The position numbers and the translations under genes are program-made. From 40CM-4-68-19 sp036513415 (lineage in GTDB: Bacteria > Myxococcota > Myxococcia > Myxococcales > 40CM-4-68-19): 64,000 bases of DNA. The stretch spans positions 1-64,000 of the forward strand of contig DATBZA010000177.1 of NCBI GenBank assembly GCA_036513415.1. Direction: 5' to 3'. The notes beneath the pieces were generated by a model. It was not told the DNA's origin, did no database searches, and saw nothing but the letters and a program-made list of their open reading frames with translations. This document shows positions 36,101 to 44,991 of this stretch, piece after piece. How positions within the stretch are numbered: the first letter of the stretch is position 1; each line of letters starts with the position of its first letter.

Positions 36101-38589
36101 TCGACACCCGGCCCGGATCGCCCACCCAGGGCCTGTACATCACCGACCCGTATTACGATCCCGAGTACAGCCAGTGGGTGATCCGCGAGAACTGGGAGTT
36201 CTACTCGGGGAAGACCACCTTCATCGACACCATCGTGCTGCCGGTGGGCGCCTTCGTCGGCAACCGGGTCCCGCTCAACTGCGACTACACCAACTACACG
36301 CCAGAGATCCGGCAGGTCAGCGAGGTGATCATTCCTCAGCAGACCGGCGGATACAGGGTCACGATCACCTCGATCGGGACGACGACTTCCCCAAACCCGA
36401 ACTACAACCCCGACGATCCGCAGAGCCCGGCCACCGTCACCTGGGACCACGGCTTCGGGGGCAGCGGCAAGGTGACGGTCGGCAATACCGAAGTGCTGGT
36501 GAACGCGTGGGCGGCGGATGGCGGCAGCATCACCGTGACCATCCCCATCGGCGTCGCCGGGCAGCTCGTCGTTACCCGGGCTGACAACGGGCTCTCGACC
36601 ACCGTGGGTGTGAACCTGCGTGCTGCCAGCGCCAGCGAGCCCGTCGTCCCGGTGAGCCCACCCCCCGCCAACTGCGTCGGGGTGGCCTGCGGGAAGATCC
36701 AGAAGGCCATCGACGACGCGGTGCCGGGCAGCGTCATCCTGATTGCGCCGGGCAAGTACCAGGAGAACGTCACCCTCTGGAAGCCGGTCACCCTGCAGGG
36801 TCTCGGTGCCGCCGTCACCGTCATCGACGGACTCGCCGCGGCGTCGAACTTCGCCCTCAAGGAAGCTCAATTCAACCACATGCTCGCCCTGCAGCTGGCC
36901 GGGTCGATCGGCGCGGTGCCCAACCAGGTCACCGCCTTCACGGCAGAGGCCGGCGCAGGCGTTCTCGTAGCCGGCTGCGCGTTCGGAGCGTGTCCGCAGC
37001 CTGCCAATGACTTCCGTGGGGGCCGCGCCCGCATCGACGGCCTGACGATCACCGGCGCCAGCGAGGATGCCCTGGAGGAGAAAGGCGGCGGCGGAATCCT
37101 GCTCGGCGGCTATGCGGCCAACGTGACCATCAGCAACAACGAGATCTTCCTCAACCAGGGTTCGCTCGGCGGCGGGATCCGCTCCGGCGAGCCCGGGCTG
37201 GTGGACCCCGATGGGACGACGCTGACCGGAAGCTTCAATCCGGGTCTGACCATCGACCACAACCGCATCAGCCAGAACGGAAGCGTCTTCAGCGGCGGCG
37301 GCGGCGTCGCGCTCTATACCGGATCCGACAACTACGCCATCACCAACAACATGATCTGCGGCAACTTCTCGGCGCAGTACGGCGGAGGGATCGGGATCTT
37401 CGGGCTGAGCACGAACGGGACGATCAACGACAACAAGATCGTCTCCAACGAGTCGTTCGACGAGGGAGGCGGGCTCCACATCGGAGGAGAGAACGTCCCC
37501 GGCGCCGAGCTTCCGCTCGACGGCACCGGTCCCGTGACGGGCATAAGCCCGGGCGCCGGCTCCGTCGTGATCGCCCGGAACCTGATCCAGGGAAACAAGG
37601 GCGGCGACGACGGCGGCGCCATCCGCACCAGGAGATTCAACGGGCTCGACGTCGCCCTCCACCGCGGCGATCCTTCGTCCTGGTACTCGATCGACATCCT
37701 CGACAACCTGATCATCAACAACTCCAGCGGGGACATGGGCGGCGGCATCGCGCTCGATGACACGGTCAAGGCCCGGATCATCGGCAATACCATCGCGTAC
37801 AACGACAGCACCGCCACCAGCTCCGACTCCTTCGGCGGCGCGTGCACGGAGAACAGTCCGATCGGCCAGGTCTGCCCCTCGGCCGAGGCGATCGGCGGCC
37901 TCACCACCTCCATCCCGGCGGTGGCCGGCATCGCCTCGCAGGCGCACACCGCTCTTCTCCGCCAGGTGATGACAACCCCGACGTCCGGGGCGAACGCGGC
38001 CTATTGTCGGTCGACCGGCGGCCACACCAACGAGGCCATCTGCGCGCGGTTCTCCAACCCGTCGCTGATCAACGACATCATCTGGAGGAACCGCATCTTC
38101 TATTGGAGCGCCTCGGCCAACAACAACCTCGGCGCGCTGCTGGTTCCGGCGAACCGCACCTACTGGGACCTCGCCGTCTATGACGCCGCGAACCAGACAC
38201 CCGGGGCGCCAAGTTGCACTCCGGCGACCTGCATGAGCCCCACCTACTCGATCCTCACCGATGGAGTCGGAGCCACGGCGAGTGGGACCAACAAGATCGG
38301 CACGGACCCGCTCTTCCTGAGCACGTACGTGAACGTCTACCAGGCAACCTCCAAGGGCGCGGCCCTGGGCAACTTCGTGGTTGCGACCTTCACGCCCAAC
38401 GGAATCATCGGCGACTACCACATCGCCAGCGGCTCACCCGCGACCGGGGCGGGGAGCACCATCCCGCCCGGCACGACCAGCGACGTGGACCGACAAAACA
38501 GAGTCAGTCCGGTCGATATCGGAGCGGACCAGATCACGCTGCCACTGGCGCCCATGGCCATTGGAATGCCCAACGGGAGCCTGCGATGA
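33124..38589 (+). CDS. Giant secreted beta-helix surface protein
   Basis: 1821 residues from ATG 33124, which opens a signal peptide (HLWIAMAVLAIAALFSSGAQ, cut near 32). Regions seen: N-terminal 33-390 of unknown fold; several SdrD/SpaA B-like or carboxypeptidase-regulatory-like beta domains (about 395-700 and 880-1040: GTVFNDTDGTGLFEGTTKKG, TTDADGQYSFPNYF); a possible IPT/TIG-like Ig domain (about 1055-1170); and a right-handed parallel beta-helix (about 1185-1600: IQKAIDDAVPGSVILIAPGK, GGGGILLGGYAANVTISNNE, YGGGIGIFGLS). C-terminal part ends NGSLR. It probably forms a surface scaffold for the copper oxidases encoded next; its stop overlaps the next ATG. Scaffold role is inference. Confidence 0.85.
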   Translation: MGIKTSCRPDTHLWIAMAVLAIAALFSSGAQAQGTPVVRVTVQNDLGQPLGNGFRWILEEDNSYGAVPGVASPNAASGPSYTLGVNIHHSHSLTVCVGDTATANNANTFPPTPVTMAGPAASSVTISTANCSGFDPTKKYLVSVLPWHTSSSSSGHMMSGRNIAAGQTAVTVVVHDFPMPTAQITALVFADTQPINAAFDQPEELGLPGFTLIVNDPIDKVTQDAFANPLGTTYLYACPMADGAPAVGTIDATTGTVICSNPLIPLHQGEQPLFQLDAGGAPVVDFLGDGVIKTCPGNTKAVSAYTPYEMANCIDPYTRVPLAVGEAVVRFLTADKYTIEPVPPPLAPGEKEWLLTGTLEGTRGNDSWVRASEPRYNITLGQINWVSFFGFIKNNVNRLPSLPATGARGSISGQVVYVHDSHPPLSPGLSGGGLPVPNAYVSLNNLSGNDEQVYTAACNPPDSGLFTINGVPPGTYQLVMFDKNINAIIDFRTITVGSGQSVALGKVAVFRWFGTLIGTVFNDTDGTGLFEGTTKKGVPGVPVNLHFTDGSLYGTATTDADGQYSFPNYFAYWRYLIADVGINRFKSTGLTAYVDNGGPLPNTPLGAQGINPQIQPNNSDHRTQLPAPDDAAVTQAVQTFQDMTNRIDWGKAAWGPGENGGVHGIVNYALTRTEQDPSTSALDPWEPAVPRVTVTLHKARQDFVAGDPVANYWVVADSGPFPLTTTTDSWDDHQPTGCVGSQGTVPQGALLWSNPEVVNGFAIPSCAETFYNWDQIRPGVVDGNYWFRKMPDGTPIPPGNYIVQVTPPPGYEVIQWGDRNIDVGDPKIPFLTQPPPCVGTTYDVPPYLRWFPDQQNPTDIPGGWDASFTTWTPQKAAACDKKYIGLNPGANPEVDFNIFTWVPKGAHIWGAVFNDLMLEFNPKSPNASGNFGVPWLPVAIKDWAGIEVARVYTDQWGKFDGLVPANYDIVPPIPLGLVLAMYTISPNDPGPILDTRPGSPTQGLYITDPYYDPEYSQWVIRENWEFYSGKTTFIDTIVLPVGAFVGNRVPLNCDYTNYTPEIRQVSEVIIPQQTGGYRVTITSIGTTTSPNPNYNPDDPQSPATVTWDHGFGGSGKVTVGNTEVLVNAWAADGGSITVTIPIGVAGQLVVTRADNGLSTTVGVNLRAASASEPVVPVSPPPANCVGVACGKIQKAIDDAVPGSVILIAPGKYQENVTLWKPVTLQGLGAAVTVIDGLAAASNFALKEAQFNHMLALQLAGSIGAVPNQVTAFTAEAGAGVLVAGCAFGACPQPANDFRGGRARIDGLTITGASEDALEEKGGGGILLGGYAANVTISNNEIFLNQGSLGGGIRSGEPGLVDPDGTTLTGSFNPGLTIDHNRISQNGSVFSGGGGVALYTGSDNYAITNNMICGNFSAQYGGGIGIFGLSTNGTINDNKIVSNESFDEGGGLHIGGENVPGAELPLDGTGPVTGISPGAGSVVIARNLIQGNKGGDDGGAIRTRRFNGLDVALHRGDPSSWYSIDILDNLIINNSSGDMGGGIALDDTVKARIIGNTIAYNDSTATSSDSFGGACTENSPIGQVCPSAEAIGGLTTSIPAVAGIASQAHTALLRQVMTTPTSGANAAYCRSTGGHTNEAICARFSNPSLINDIIWRNRIFYWSASANNNLGALLVPANRTYWDLAVYDAANQTPGAPSCTPATCMSPTYSILTDGVGATASGTNKIGTDPLFLSTYVNVYQATSKGAALGNFVVATFTPNGIIGDYHIASGSPATGAGSTIPPGTTSDVDRQNRVSPVDIGADQITLPLAPMAIGMPNGSLR

Positions 38590-40205
38590 AGACTTCCACC
38601 TGGATGATCCGCTCGCTCCTGCTCTGCGCTTGGGCCGTGGCCGGTCCCGCCGGCGCCGTCGTGTACCTGCAGTGCCCGGCGAAGCTCCTCACCTACGGGG
38701 TCACCACGACGCCCAGAGGTTCGTGCAGGGACTCCGCAGGACGCGCGACGGCGTGCTTCCTCGACCAGAAGGACCCGGCCAGGTCATCTGACCCCGGCTG
38801 CAGGGATCCGGAGGCGTCTGATTTCTATGCGGCCTGCAAGGTGCTGCTGGACCCGGTCACCGGCCAGCCGTCGGGCGCGACCACCGACTCGAGCGTGGTG
38901 TGCAGATCCGTCACTTGCGGTGACGGACACGTCAACATGGCGGACGGCTCGGACACGTACATCTTCGGGTTTCACGACGCCACCAATGCGCCAGAGGGCA
39001 AGCTTGCCGGCGCGGGATTCTGGCTGAACTCGACGCCAAACGGCCCGCGGACCTTCGATAGCTGCAGTGCGACCAGCGCCTCCGGCGATGCCTGCACCTT
39101 CGCCATCGCGGCGGGTCCAACCCGGAGCGGCGCCTGCACCTGCAACTGCGGCGCAAACACAGCCGGGGCCTGCCTGCCCTGCCCACCCGGCTCGACCAGT
39201 CCGATCGCGACCTGTGAGCCCGACGGGTCGCTGACCGGGGCGTCCGAGTTCTCGGCGCCGACGATCATCGCCCGCGAGGGTCAACGGCTCTACCTCACCC
39301 TCACCAACGTGGGCTTCCGCGAGCGGCCCGACCTGGGCGACCCGCACACCATCCACTTCCACGGCTTCCCCAACGCCGGCTCGGTCTTCGACGGCGAGCC
39401 CATGGCGTCCTTCGGGATCAACATGGGCACCAGCTTCACGTACTTCTACGACAACAAGTACGCGGGCACGTACATGTGGCACTGCCACGTGGAGGCCGCC
39501 GAGCACATGCAGATGGGCATGCTCGGCAACCTGTACATCCTGCCGGCGCAGGACGGGACGTCGATTCCCTACCGTGGCAGGACCTACACCAAGTTTGCCT
39601 ACGGCGACTGCCCCGCCGCAGGCGATCCGATGTGCGGATCCACCGGGTACAACGTGATGTACTTCCTCCAGGAGACCGCGTTCGACCCGGTCTTCCACTA
39701 CCACGACCAGACCTACCAGGCGTTGGACTTTGCCAATATGAACGACACCTATTCCATGCTGAATGGAAGGGGTTACCCGGATACGATCAATCCCAATCCG
39801 CTGCTCAATGCCGCGAACGCGCCCTCGCAGCCGATGCCGGCGACTCCCTTCGTCGTCGATGCAGCGACCGGAAACCGCGCACCCTTGCCCATCAAGAAGG
39901 GTGACAAGCTGCTCCTCCGCATCTCCAGCCTGGCGACCGAATCGTTCTACACGGTGACGGTGCTCGGCATTCCCATGCGCATCGTCGGGCAGGGAGCGCA
40001 GCTGCTCCGTGGACCCAGCGGGTTCAACACCTCGTACGCGACCGGGTCCTTCACGCTCTCCGGAGGAGAGGGTGTGGACGTCCTGCTCGACACCGCGACC
40101 GTCTCGCCGGGCACCTACTTCATCTACACCACGAACTTCAACCACCTGAGCAATGACGCCGAGGATTTCGGGGGAATGATGACCGAAATCGTCGTCAGCC
40201 CCTGA
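38586..40205 (+). CDS. Secreted multicopper-oxidase-like protein A (with type 1 copper motif)
   Basis: 539 residues, ATG overlapping the previous stop. Signal peptide (SLLLCAWAVAGPAGA). Residues 25-230 are Cys-rich with an EGF-like stretch (GACTCNCGANTAGACLPCPP). A cupredoxin-type unit follows: HTIHFHGF (His254, 257, 259) and GTYMWHCHVEAAEHMQMGM (His299-Cys300-His301, His307, Met312), the only complete type 1-like copper site in the operon. Spacing HCH-x5-H-x4-M differs from the usual x3. A second cupredoxin domain lies at 345-539 (LNGRGYPDTIN). It is the most likely catalytic or electron-entry subunit of the set. Confidence 0.85.
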   Translation: MKTSTWMIRSLLLCAWAVAGPAGAVVYLQCPAKLLTYGVTTTPRGSCRDSAGRATACFLDQKDPARSSDPGCRDPEASDFYAACKVLLDPVTGQPSGATTDSSVVCRSVTCGDGHVNMADGSDTYIFGFHDATNAPEGKLAGAGFWLNSTPNGPRTFDSCSATSASGDACTFAIAAGPTRSGACTCNCGANTAGACLPCPPGSTSPIATCEPDGSLTGASEFSAPTIIAREGQRLYLTLTNVGFRERPDLGDPHTIHFHGFPNAGSVFDGEPMASFGINMGTSFTYFYDNKYAGTYMWHCHVEAAEHMQMGMLGNLYILPAQDGTSIPYRGRTYTKFAYGDCPAAGDPMCGSTGYNVMYFLQETAFDPVFHYHDQTYQALDFANMNDTYSMLNGRGYPDTINPNPLLNAANAPSQPMPATPFVVDAATGNRAPLPIKKGDKLLLRISSLATESFYTVTVLGIPMRIVGQGAQLLRGPSGFNTSYATGSFTLSGGEGVDVLLDTATVSPGTYFIYTTNFNHLSNDAEDFGGMMTEIVVSP

Positions 40206-40221
40206 TGCGAGGAGACGGTCC

Positions 40222-41556
40222 ATGAGAACGACGATCCGGATTGCCGTGTTCCTCGCCGCCGCGATCGCGGCATTTCCTCCGGTGGCGGACGCGGAGGTGC
40301 TAGGAATCACCAGCCCGACCAACACCTTCAACCTGACGGCGAAGGCGGACGCCATCTCCACCTCCGACGGCGACAGCATGTGGATGTGGGGCTACGCGAA
40401 CGATCCGGGCCGGATGCAGTACCCGGGTCCGACGATCATCGTGAATGCGGGCGCCACCGTCAGGATCAATCTCAGGAATGAGCTCCCCGTCCCGGTCTCG
40501 ATGGTCTTTCCCGGCCAGCCCAACGTCCGTGCATCAGGGGGCGCCCAGGGGTTGCTCACCCGGGAGGTCCCTGCCGCCCCTTGCACGCCCACGCCGACCG
40601 TCACCTGCACCGTCTTGTACAACTTCGTCGCCCCCCAGCCCGGGACTTACATCTATTACAGCGGAACCCGCCCCGACCTCGAGGTCGAGATGGGTCTGGT
40701 CGGCACGTTGATCGTCCGTCCGGTCGCGGGGCCCAATCGGGCGTACGAGGACGCGTCGACTGCATTCGACCAGGAGTACCTGTTCCTCGTATCGGAGGCC
40801 GACTTCGACATCCACCAGCAGGTCTCGTTCGGCAACCTTCAGGTGGACACGAGCAAGCGGCATCCGGTCGACTGGTTCATCAACGGCCGCAACTTCCCCG
40901 ACACGCTGACCGATGCGAACGTCGGCCATCTCCCCACGCAGCCGTACAACTGCGCTCCGGTCATCCATCCGAACGAAAAGATCCTCATCCGCTGGGTCTC
41001 CGCAGGGTCGGACCTCCATCCCTTCCACACGCATGGCCAGAACCATCTGCTGATCGCGCGCGACGGGCGCTTGTTGAAGACACCTTCCGGGACCGCGGCC
41101 GAGCTGGCCATCTCGGACTACACCACCACCGTCGTTCCCGGCGAAACGGCGGATGCCATCTGGGGCCCCTGGACTGGCGCGAAGCTGGGCTGGGACGTCT
41201 ACGGCACGAACGACGTGAAGCCGCACACCTGCAACGGTATCGCGAATGCGCCCTCGGCAGGGTTCGACCCGACCACGCACGAGTACTGCCCCGATCACAC
41301 CAAGGCGATCCCGGTCTCGCTGCCCACGCAGAGCGACCTGACCTTCGGCGTGCTCGGCGGCGGGATGTGGGGCGGTACGCCATTCCTTGGCGTTCCCGGC
41401 GACGTGCCGCCCATCAACCCTGCGGCCCAGACCCAGCTCAACAACGTGGGCGGCATCTCGTTCATGTGGCACTCCCATGCCGAGCGCGAGCTGACCACCA
41501 ACAACATCTTCATCGGCGGGATGGCGGCGATGGCCCTCATCGTGCCGGTGCCGTAG
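40222..41556 (+). CDS. Secreted multicopper-oxidase-like protein B (type 1 Cys replaced by Ser)
   Basis: 444 residues with signal peptide (MRTTIRIAVFLAAAIAAFPP). Two to three cupredoxin domains. Domain 1 has YPGPTIIVNAGATVRINLRN but lacks the HxH pairs: VSMVFPGQ and YIYYSGTRPDLEVEMGL stand in their place. Domain 2 has NGRNFPDTL and HPFHTHG (His266, 269, 271). The last motif reads MWHSHAERELTTNN (His417-Ser418-His419) where an oxidase has HCH, so no type 1 copper can form here. It may bind copper only in complex with protein A or C. Confidence 0.83.
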   Translation: MRTTIRIAVFLAAAIAAFPPVADAEVLGITSPTNTFNLTAKADAISTSDGDSMWMWGYANDPGRMQYPGPTIIVNAGATVRINLRNELPVPVSMVFPGQPNVRASGGAQGLLTREVPAAPCTPTPTVTCTVLYNFVAPQPGTYIYYSGTRPDLEVEMGLVGTLIVRPVAGPNRAYEDASTAFDQEYLFLVSEADFDIHQQVSFGNLQVDTSKRHPVDWFINGRNFPDTLTDANVGHLPTQPYNCAPVIHPNEKILIRWVSAGSDLHPFHTHGQNHLLIARDGRLLKTPSGTAAELAISDYTTTVVPGETADAIWGPWTGAKLGWDVYGTNDVKPHTCNGIANAPSAGFDPTTHEYCPDHTKAIPVSLPTQSDLTFGVLGGGMWGGTPFLGVPGDVPPINPAAQTQLNNVGGISFMWHSHAERELTTNNIFIGGMAAMALIVPVP

Positions 41557-41569
41557 AGGCGAGACCGCC

Positions 41570-43135
41570 ATGCGCATCGGAACCTGGCTGAAGACCTTCC
41601 GCATCCCGGGACTCCTCCTGGCAACCCTGGCCGTCGCTGGTGCCTGCCAGCAGCCTGCGGAGCTGTCCGTCCAGCGACCGCGCCCGGGAGTGGCGACGGC
41701 GCCCTATCCGACGACGCCCCCTTACGTCGCGACCGCGCCGGCGACCGACGTGTACCTGAGGGCGGAAACGTTCATCATCCCTCCCAACGCCTTCGACAAC
41801 CCCACGGCCATCACGATGTGGGGTTTCGTGATCACCGACTCGAGCTTCACGCCCCTGCCCGGGTACGGACCACAGGTCCCCGGCCCGGCGCTCATGGCGA
41901 CCGAAGGGAGCACCCTGACCCTTCACGTCCGAAACAACCTGAGAGGTCCGTATACCGAGCCCGTCTCGCTGATCATCCCCGGCCAGGTGACGCCGCTGAA
42001 CCCGGTCTGGTTCGATCCCGCCGCCGGCACCGTCACCTCTGGGGCGAGGAATGCCAATGACTATCGCTCGCGCGTGCGATCGTTCAACCAGGAGACGCCG
42101 GCCGACAACCTCACGGTCAGGCACTACAGCTTTCCCAATCTGAGGGCCGGAACTTATCTGTACCACAGCGGCACGCACCCAGCCGTGCAGATGCAGATGG
42201 GGCTGTACGGATCGCTTCGCGTCTATCCCGCGGGCGTCGCGAACCAGGCATACGGGGATCCGCTGAGCTCTTTCACCAGCGAAACGACCCTGGTGTTCAG
42301 CGAGATCGACCCGGATTTCCATGCCGCCATCGAGCAGGGCCATTACGGTCCGGTTCCGAACCCGAATGTGCCGGACTGGCGAACCAGCGCCATCAATTAC
42401 CACCCCGCCTTTTTCCTCATCAATGGCCGGCCCTACACCGTGGATTCACCGCCGCTCAAGGGAGCAGCGGCCAACGGCAAGTTCCTCATCCGTTTCCTGA
42501 ACGCCGGACTCCAGACCAAGGCGCCGGTGGTCCAGGGCCCGACCAACGTCAACAGCAACATCGTGCTGACCGGCGGCGCGTACATGCAGATCATCGCCGA
42601 AGACGGCAACTTCATCTCGGTCACTTCGCCAACCGGCGTGACCACCGCGGCACCGCGGAACCAGTACTCCGTGCTGCTTCCAGCCGGAAAGACGACCGAT
42701 GCCATCATCAACACCCCGGCTGCGCCACCGGGCGATCTGGTGCTTCATGACCGGCGGCTCAATCTGACCAACGCCGGCACACGCCCGGGAGGCATGCTCG
42801 CTTACCTGCCGGTGACCGGGGTACCCAACAGCACGCAGGTGCTGCAGAGCTCGCTCACGTCATTGACCTTCTCATCCGCCACGCGGACCCGGACGGTCAA
42901 CATCCTGAACAATGGCCTGGCGACCCGGGGAATCGCATCGGTGCAGATGCTCGGCGCCAATCCCTCGATGTTTTCGGTCAGCCCGCAGACTGCGTTCTCG
43001 CTGACCGCCGGAACTCTCCAGACGCTGACCGTGACCTTCACCCCGACTTCGACAGGGACCAAGACGGCCACGCTGCAGCTCACCACCAACGATCCGGCGA
43101 CGCCCTTCATCAACGTGTCGTTGAGCGGAACCTAG
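41570..43135 (+). CDS. Cupredoxin/multicopper-oxidase-like lipoprotein C with C-terminal Ig-like domain
   Basis: 521 residues. Lipoprotein leader with lipobox Ala-Gly-Ala-Cys26. Residues about 70-385 are cupredoxin-like: YGPQVPGPALMATEGSTLTL, VSLIIPGQ without the HxH, GTYLYHSGTHPAVQMQMGLYG (His199, His203) and FLINGRPYTVDSPP. Residues about 410-521 are a choice-of-anchor/ASH-like Ig domain (LTFTPTSTGTKTATLQLTTN). It lacks a Cys ligand for type 1 copper, as protein B does. Outer-membrane or surface anchoring is expected from the lipid, so it may tether A and B. Confidence 0.82.
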   Translation: MRIGTWLKTFRIPGLLLATLAVAGACQQPAELSVQRPRPGVATAPYPTTPPYVATAPATDVYLRAETFIIPPNAFDNPTAITMWGFVITDSSFTPLPGYGPQVPGPALMATEGSTLTLHVRNNLRGPYTEPVSLIIPGQVTPLNPVWFDPAAGTVTSGARNANDYRSRVRSFNQETPADNLTVRHYSFPNLRAGTYLYHSGTHPAVQMQMGLYGSLRVYPAGVANQAYGDPLSSFTSETTLVFSEIDPDFHAAIEQGHYGPVPNPNVPDWRTSAINYHPAFFLINGRPYTVDSPPLKGAAANGKFLIRFLNAGLQTKAPVVQGPTNVNSNIVLTGGAYMQIIAEDGNFISVTSPTGVTTAAPRNQYSVLLPAGKTTDAIINTPAAPPGDLVLHDRRLNLTNAGTRPGGMLAYLPVTGVPNSTQVLQSSLTSLTFSSATRTRTVNILNNGLATRGIASVQMLGANPSMFSVSPQTAFSLTAGTLQTLTVTFTPTSTGTKTATLQLTTNDPATPFINVSLSGT

Positions 43136-43144
43136 GAGAGATCC

Positions 43145-43600
43145 GTGCGAGCGACGAACGGCCCTCGCTTTTCCCTGCCGCTGAAAGGCGGCATCCTGGC
43201 GGTGGTGCTGGCCATCGTGGGGTTCGCGTCGTTCGCGCAGGTGCGGCTGGCGAAAGACGATTCCCCCGAGGCGTCGTGCGGCATCCATCCGCTTTCCATC
43301 CGCAGCGCCTCGGAGGGATATCTGCTCTACTTCCGGTACAGGGTGGTCGAGCAGGAGAAGGCGCGGCCCCTCTTCGACAAGAAGGTCAAACCCTATCTGG
43401 TGGACCAGGCCACGGGCGGCCGGCTGCTGATGCCCGAGGACACCAAGCTCGGTGCTCTCCGCGCCAGCCCGAGAAACCCTCCCCAGAACGGGAAGGAATA
43501 TTACGTCCTGTTTTCCAACCCTGCGCGGGCGCTGAGCAAGGGAAGCAACGTCGCGGTCGTCATGGGCGAATGCAAGGCGGGAATCCTGGCCGTGGACTGA
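43145..43600 (+). CDS. Conserved exported protein of copper-oxidase clusters
   Basis: 151 residues from GTG 43145. One N-terminal hydrophobic segment (GGILAVVLAIVGFASFAQ), uncleaved or cleaved. The body contains IRSASEGYLLYFRYRVVEQE, ARPLFDKKVKPYLVDQATGG and YYVLFSNPARALSKGSNVAV, a pattern I recognise from unnamed proteins that accompany multicopper oxidase and SCO1 genes in other proteobacteria. Function unknown; position suggests an assembly or structural part of the copper-oxidase complex. Confidence 0.72.
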   Translation: MRATNGPRFSLPLKGGILAVVLAIVGFASFAQVRLAKDDSPEASCGIHPLSIRSASEGYLLYFRYRVVEQEKARPLFDKKVKPYLVDQATGGRLLMPEDTKLGALRASPRNPPQNGKEYYVLFSNPARALSKGSNVAVVMGECKAGILAVD

Positions 43601-43607
43601 CGGGCGA

Positions 43608-44960
43608 ATGAGGCACCGACGATTCGCCAACCGCCCTGGCCGGCATCTTCCGATTTCCTTCGCACTCCTGGCGACCCTGGGTGCCTGCAGAGGCGCGGAC
43701 CCCAAGCCTCCGCCTGCCGAGCTGAGGATCATCATCACGCTCACCGACAGGGTCGACCTGACCTCGTTCGTCATCCAGGACAAGCAGTCGCGGCGGTCCC
43801 GCATCGCCAGAGCGCTCACCGAGAAGGCGAATGCGACCCAGCCACCCTTTCGCGCCCTGCTGCAGCAGAAGGGTGGCAGGGAGATGGTGTTCCTGCCGAT
43901 CATCAACGGCATCGCGGTCACGGTCCGGTCGGAGCTGATCCCCGAGCTGTTGCAGGTTCCTGGCGTGGAAAGCATCGCTCTCGATTCGCCGCAGACGGCG
44001 CCGCCGGTGACCTCCGGGGTGCCGGACGCTCCCGGCTGGAGCCTCGCTGCCATCCATGCGCCTGAGTTGTGGAAGCTGGGGTTCAAGGGGGCGGGAGTGG
44101 TGGTGGCCAACCTGGACACCGGGGTCGACCTGGTCCACGCCGATCTCACGGCGAGGTGGCGAGGGGGAGCCGATAGCTGGTTCGATCCGTTCCGGCACTC
44201 CACCGCGCCCTACGACCCAATCGGTCACGGGACCCAGACCATGGGAATCATCGTCGGCGGCGACGCCAGCGGTTCCCCCATTGGAGTCGCGCCCGAGGCG
44301 CAATGGATTGCGGCCAAGATCTACGACGACAAGGGAAACACCACCGCCAGCGTCATCCACCAGGCCTTCCAGTGGCTTCTCGATCCGGATGGGAACCCTG
44401 ACACGCCCGACGCTCCGGACGTCGTCAATGCTTCCTGGGGGATCGGAAACGCGAATGGCTGCGACCTGACCTTCCAGCGCGATCTGGAGGCGCTGAAGGC
44501 CGCGGAGATCATGGTCGTGTTCGCCGCGGGGAACTCGGGCCCGCAGCCCCTCTCGAGCATGAGCCCCGCCAACTCCGCGTTCTCGGCGGGCGCCATCGAC
44601 AGCGCGAACGAGATCGCCTCTGCGAGCAGCCGGGGTCCTTCGGCGTGCACCGGCGGCTTGTTTCCGGATCTGGTCGCGCCAGGCGTCAACGTCCGGACAG
44701 CGGACATTTCGCTCGCTGGGGTGCCCCAGTACAACACCTTCTCGGGAACTTCCTACGCGGCGCCCCATCTCGCTGGGGCCGCCGCCTTGCTGTACGCTGC
44801 CGCTCCAGGATTGACGGTCGGCTCTCTGGAACTGGCGCTGCGGGCTTCGGCAAGGGACGTGGGTCCTCCGGGACCCGACGATGTATCCGGGTACGGCCTG
44901 GTCGACATTTGCGCGGCATACGCCGCCGTCAAAAGACTCCAGGGTTGCAATGGTCTTTGA
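43608..44960 (+). CDS. Subtilisin-like (S8) serine peptidase lipoprotein
   Basis: 450 residues, 7 bases after the previous stop. Lipobox Leu-Gly-Ala-Cys27. An N-terminal inhibitor-like propeptide region (about 35-130) precedes the S8 domain with the full triad: Asp170 in VVANLDTGVDLVH, His207 in GHGTQTMGI and Ser382 in FSGTSYAAPHLAG; oxyanion Asn in AAGNSG. It should be a membrane-anchored exported peptidase and may process the secreted partners of this operon. Which partner it cuts is unknown. Confidence 0.9.
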   Translation: MRHRRFANRPGRHLPISFALLATLGACRGADPKPPPAELRIIITLTDRVDLTSFVIQDKQSRRSRIARALTEKANATQPPFRALLQQKGGREMVFLPIINGIAVTVRSELIPELLQVPGVESIALDSPQTAPPVTSGVPDAPGWSLAAIHAPELWKLGFKGAGVVVANLDTGVDLVHADLTARWRGGADSWFDPFRHSTAPYDPIGHGTQTMGIIVGGDASGSPIGVAPEAQWIAAKIYDDKGNTTASVIHQAFQWLLDPDGNPDTPDAPDVVNASWGIGNANGCDLTFQRDLEALKAAEIMVVFAAGNSGPQPLSSMSPANSAFSAGAIDSANEIASASSRGPSACTGGLFPDLVAPGVNVRTADISLAGVPQYNTFSGTSYAAPHLAGAAALLYAAAPGLTVGSLELALRASARDVGPPGPDDVSGYGLVDICAAYAAVKRLQGCNGL

Positions 44961-44991
44961 CGCTCATCCGCGAGAGGGAGGACGGTGGTTC

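Noticed and set aside
33487..38421. A 1644-codon open frame on the minus strand opposite the giant surface protein gene
   Set aside because: No domain, low-complexity Arg/Val/Gly/Asp-rich product; a by-product of high GC codon use in the real gene.
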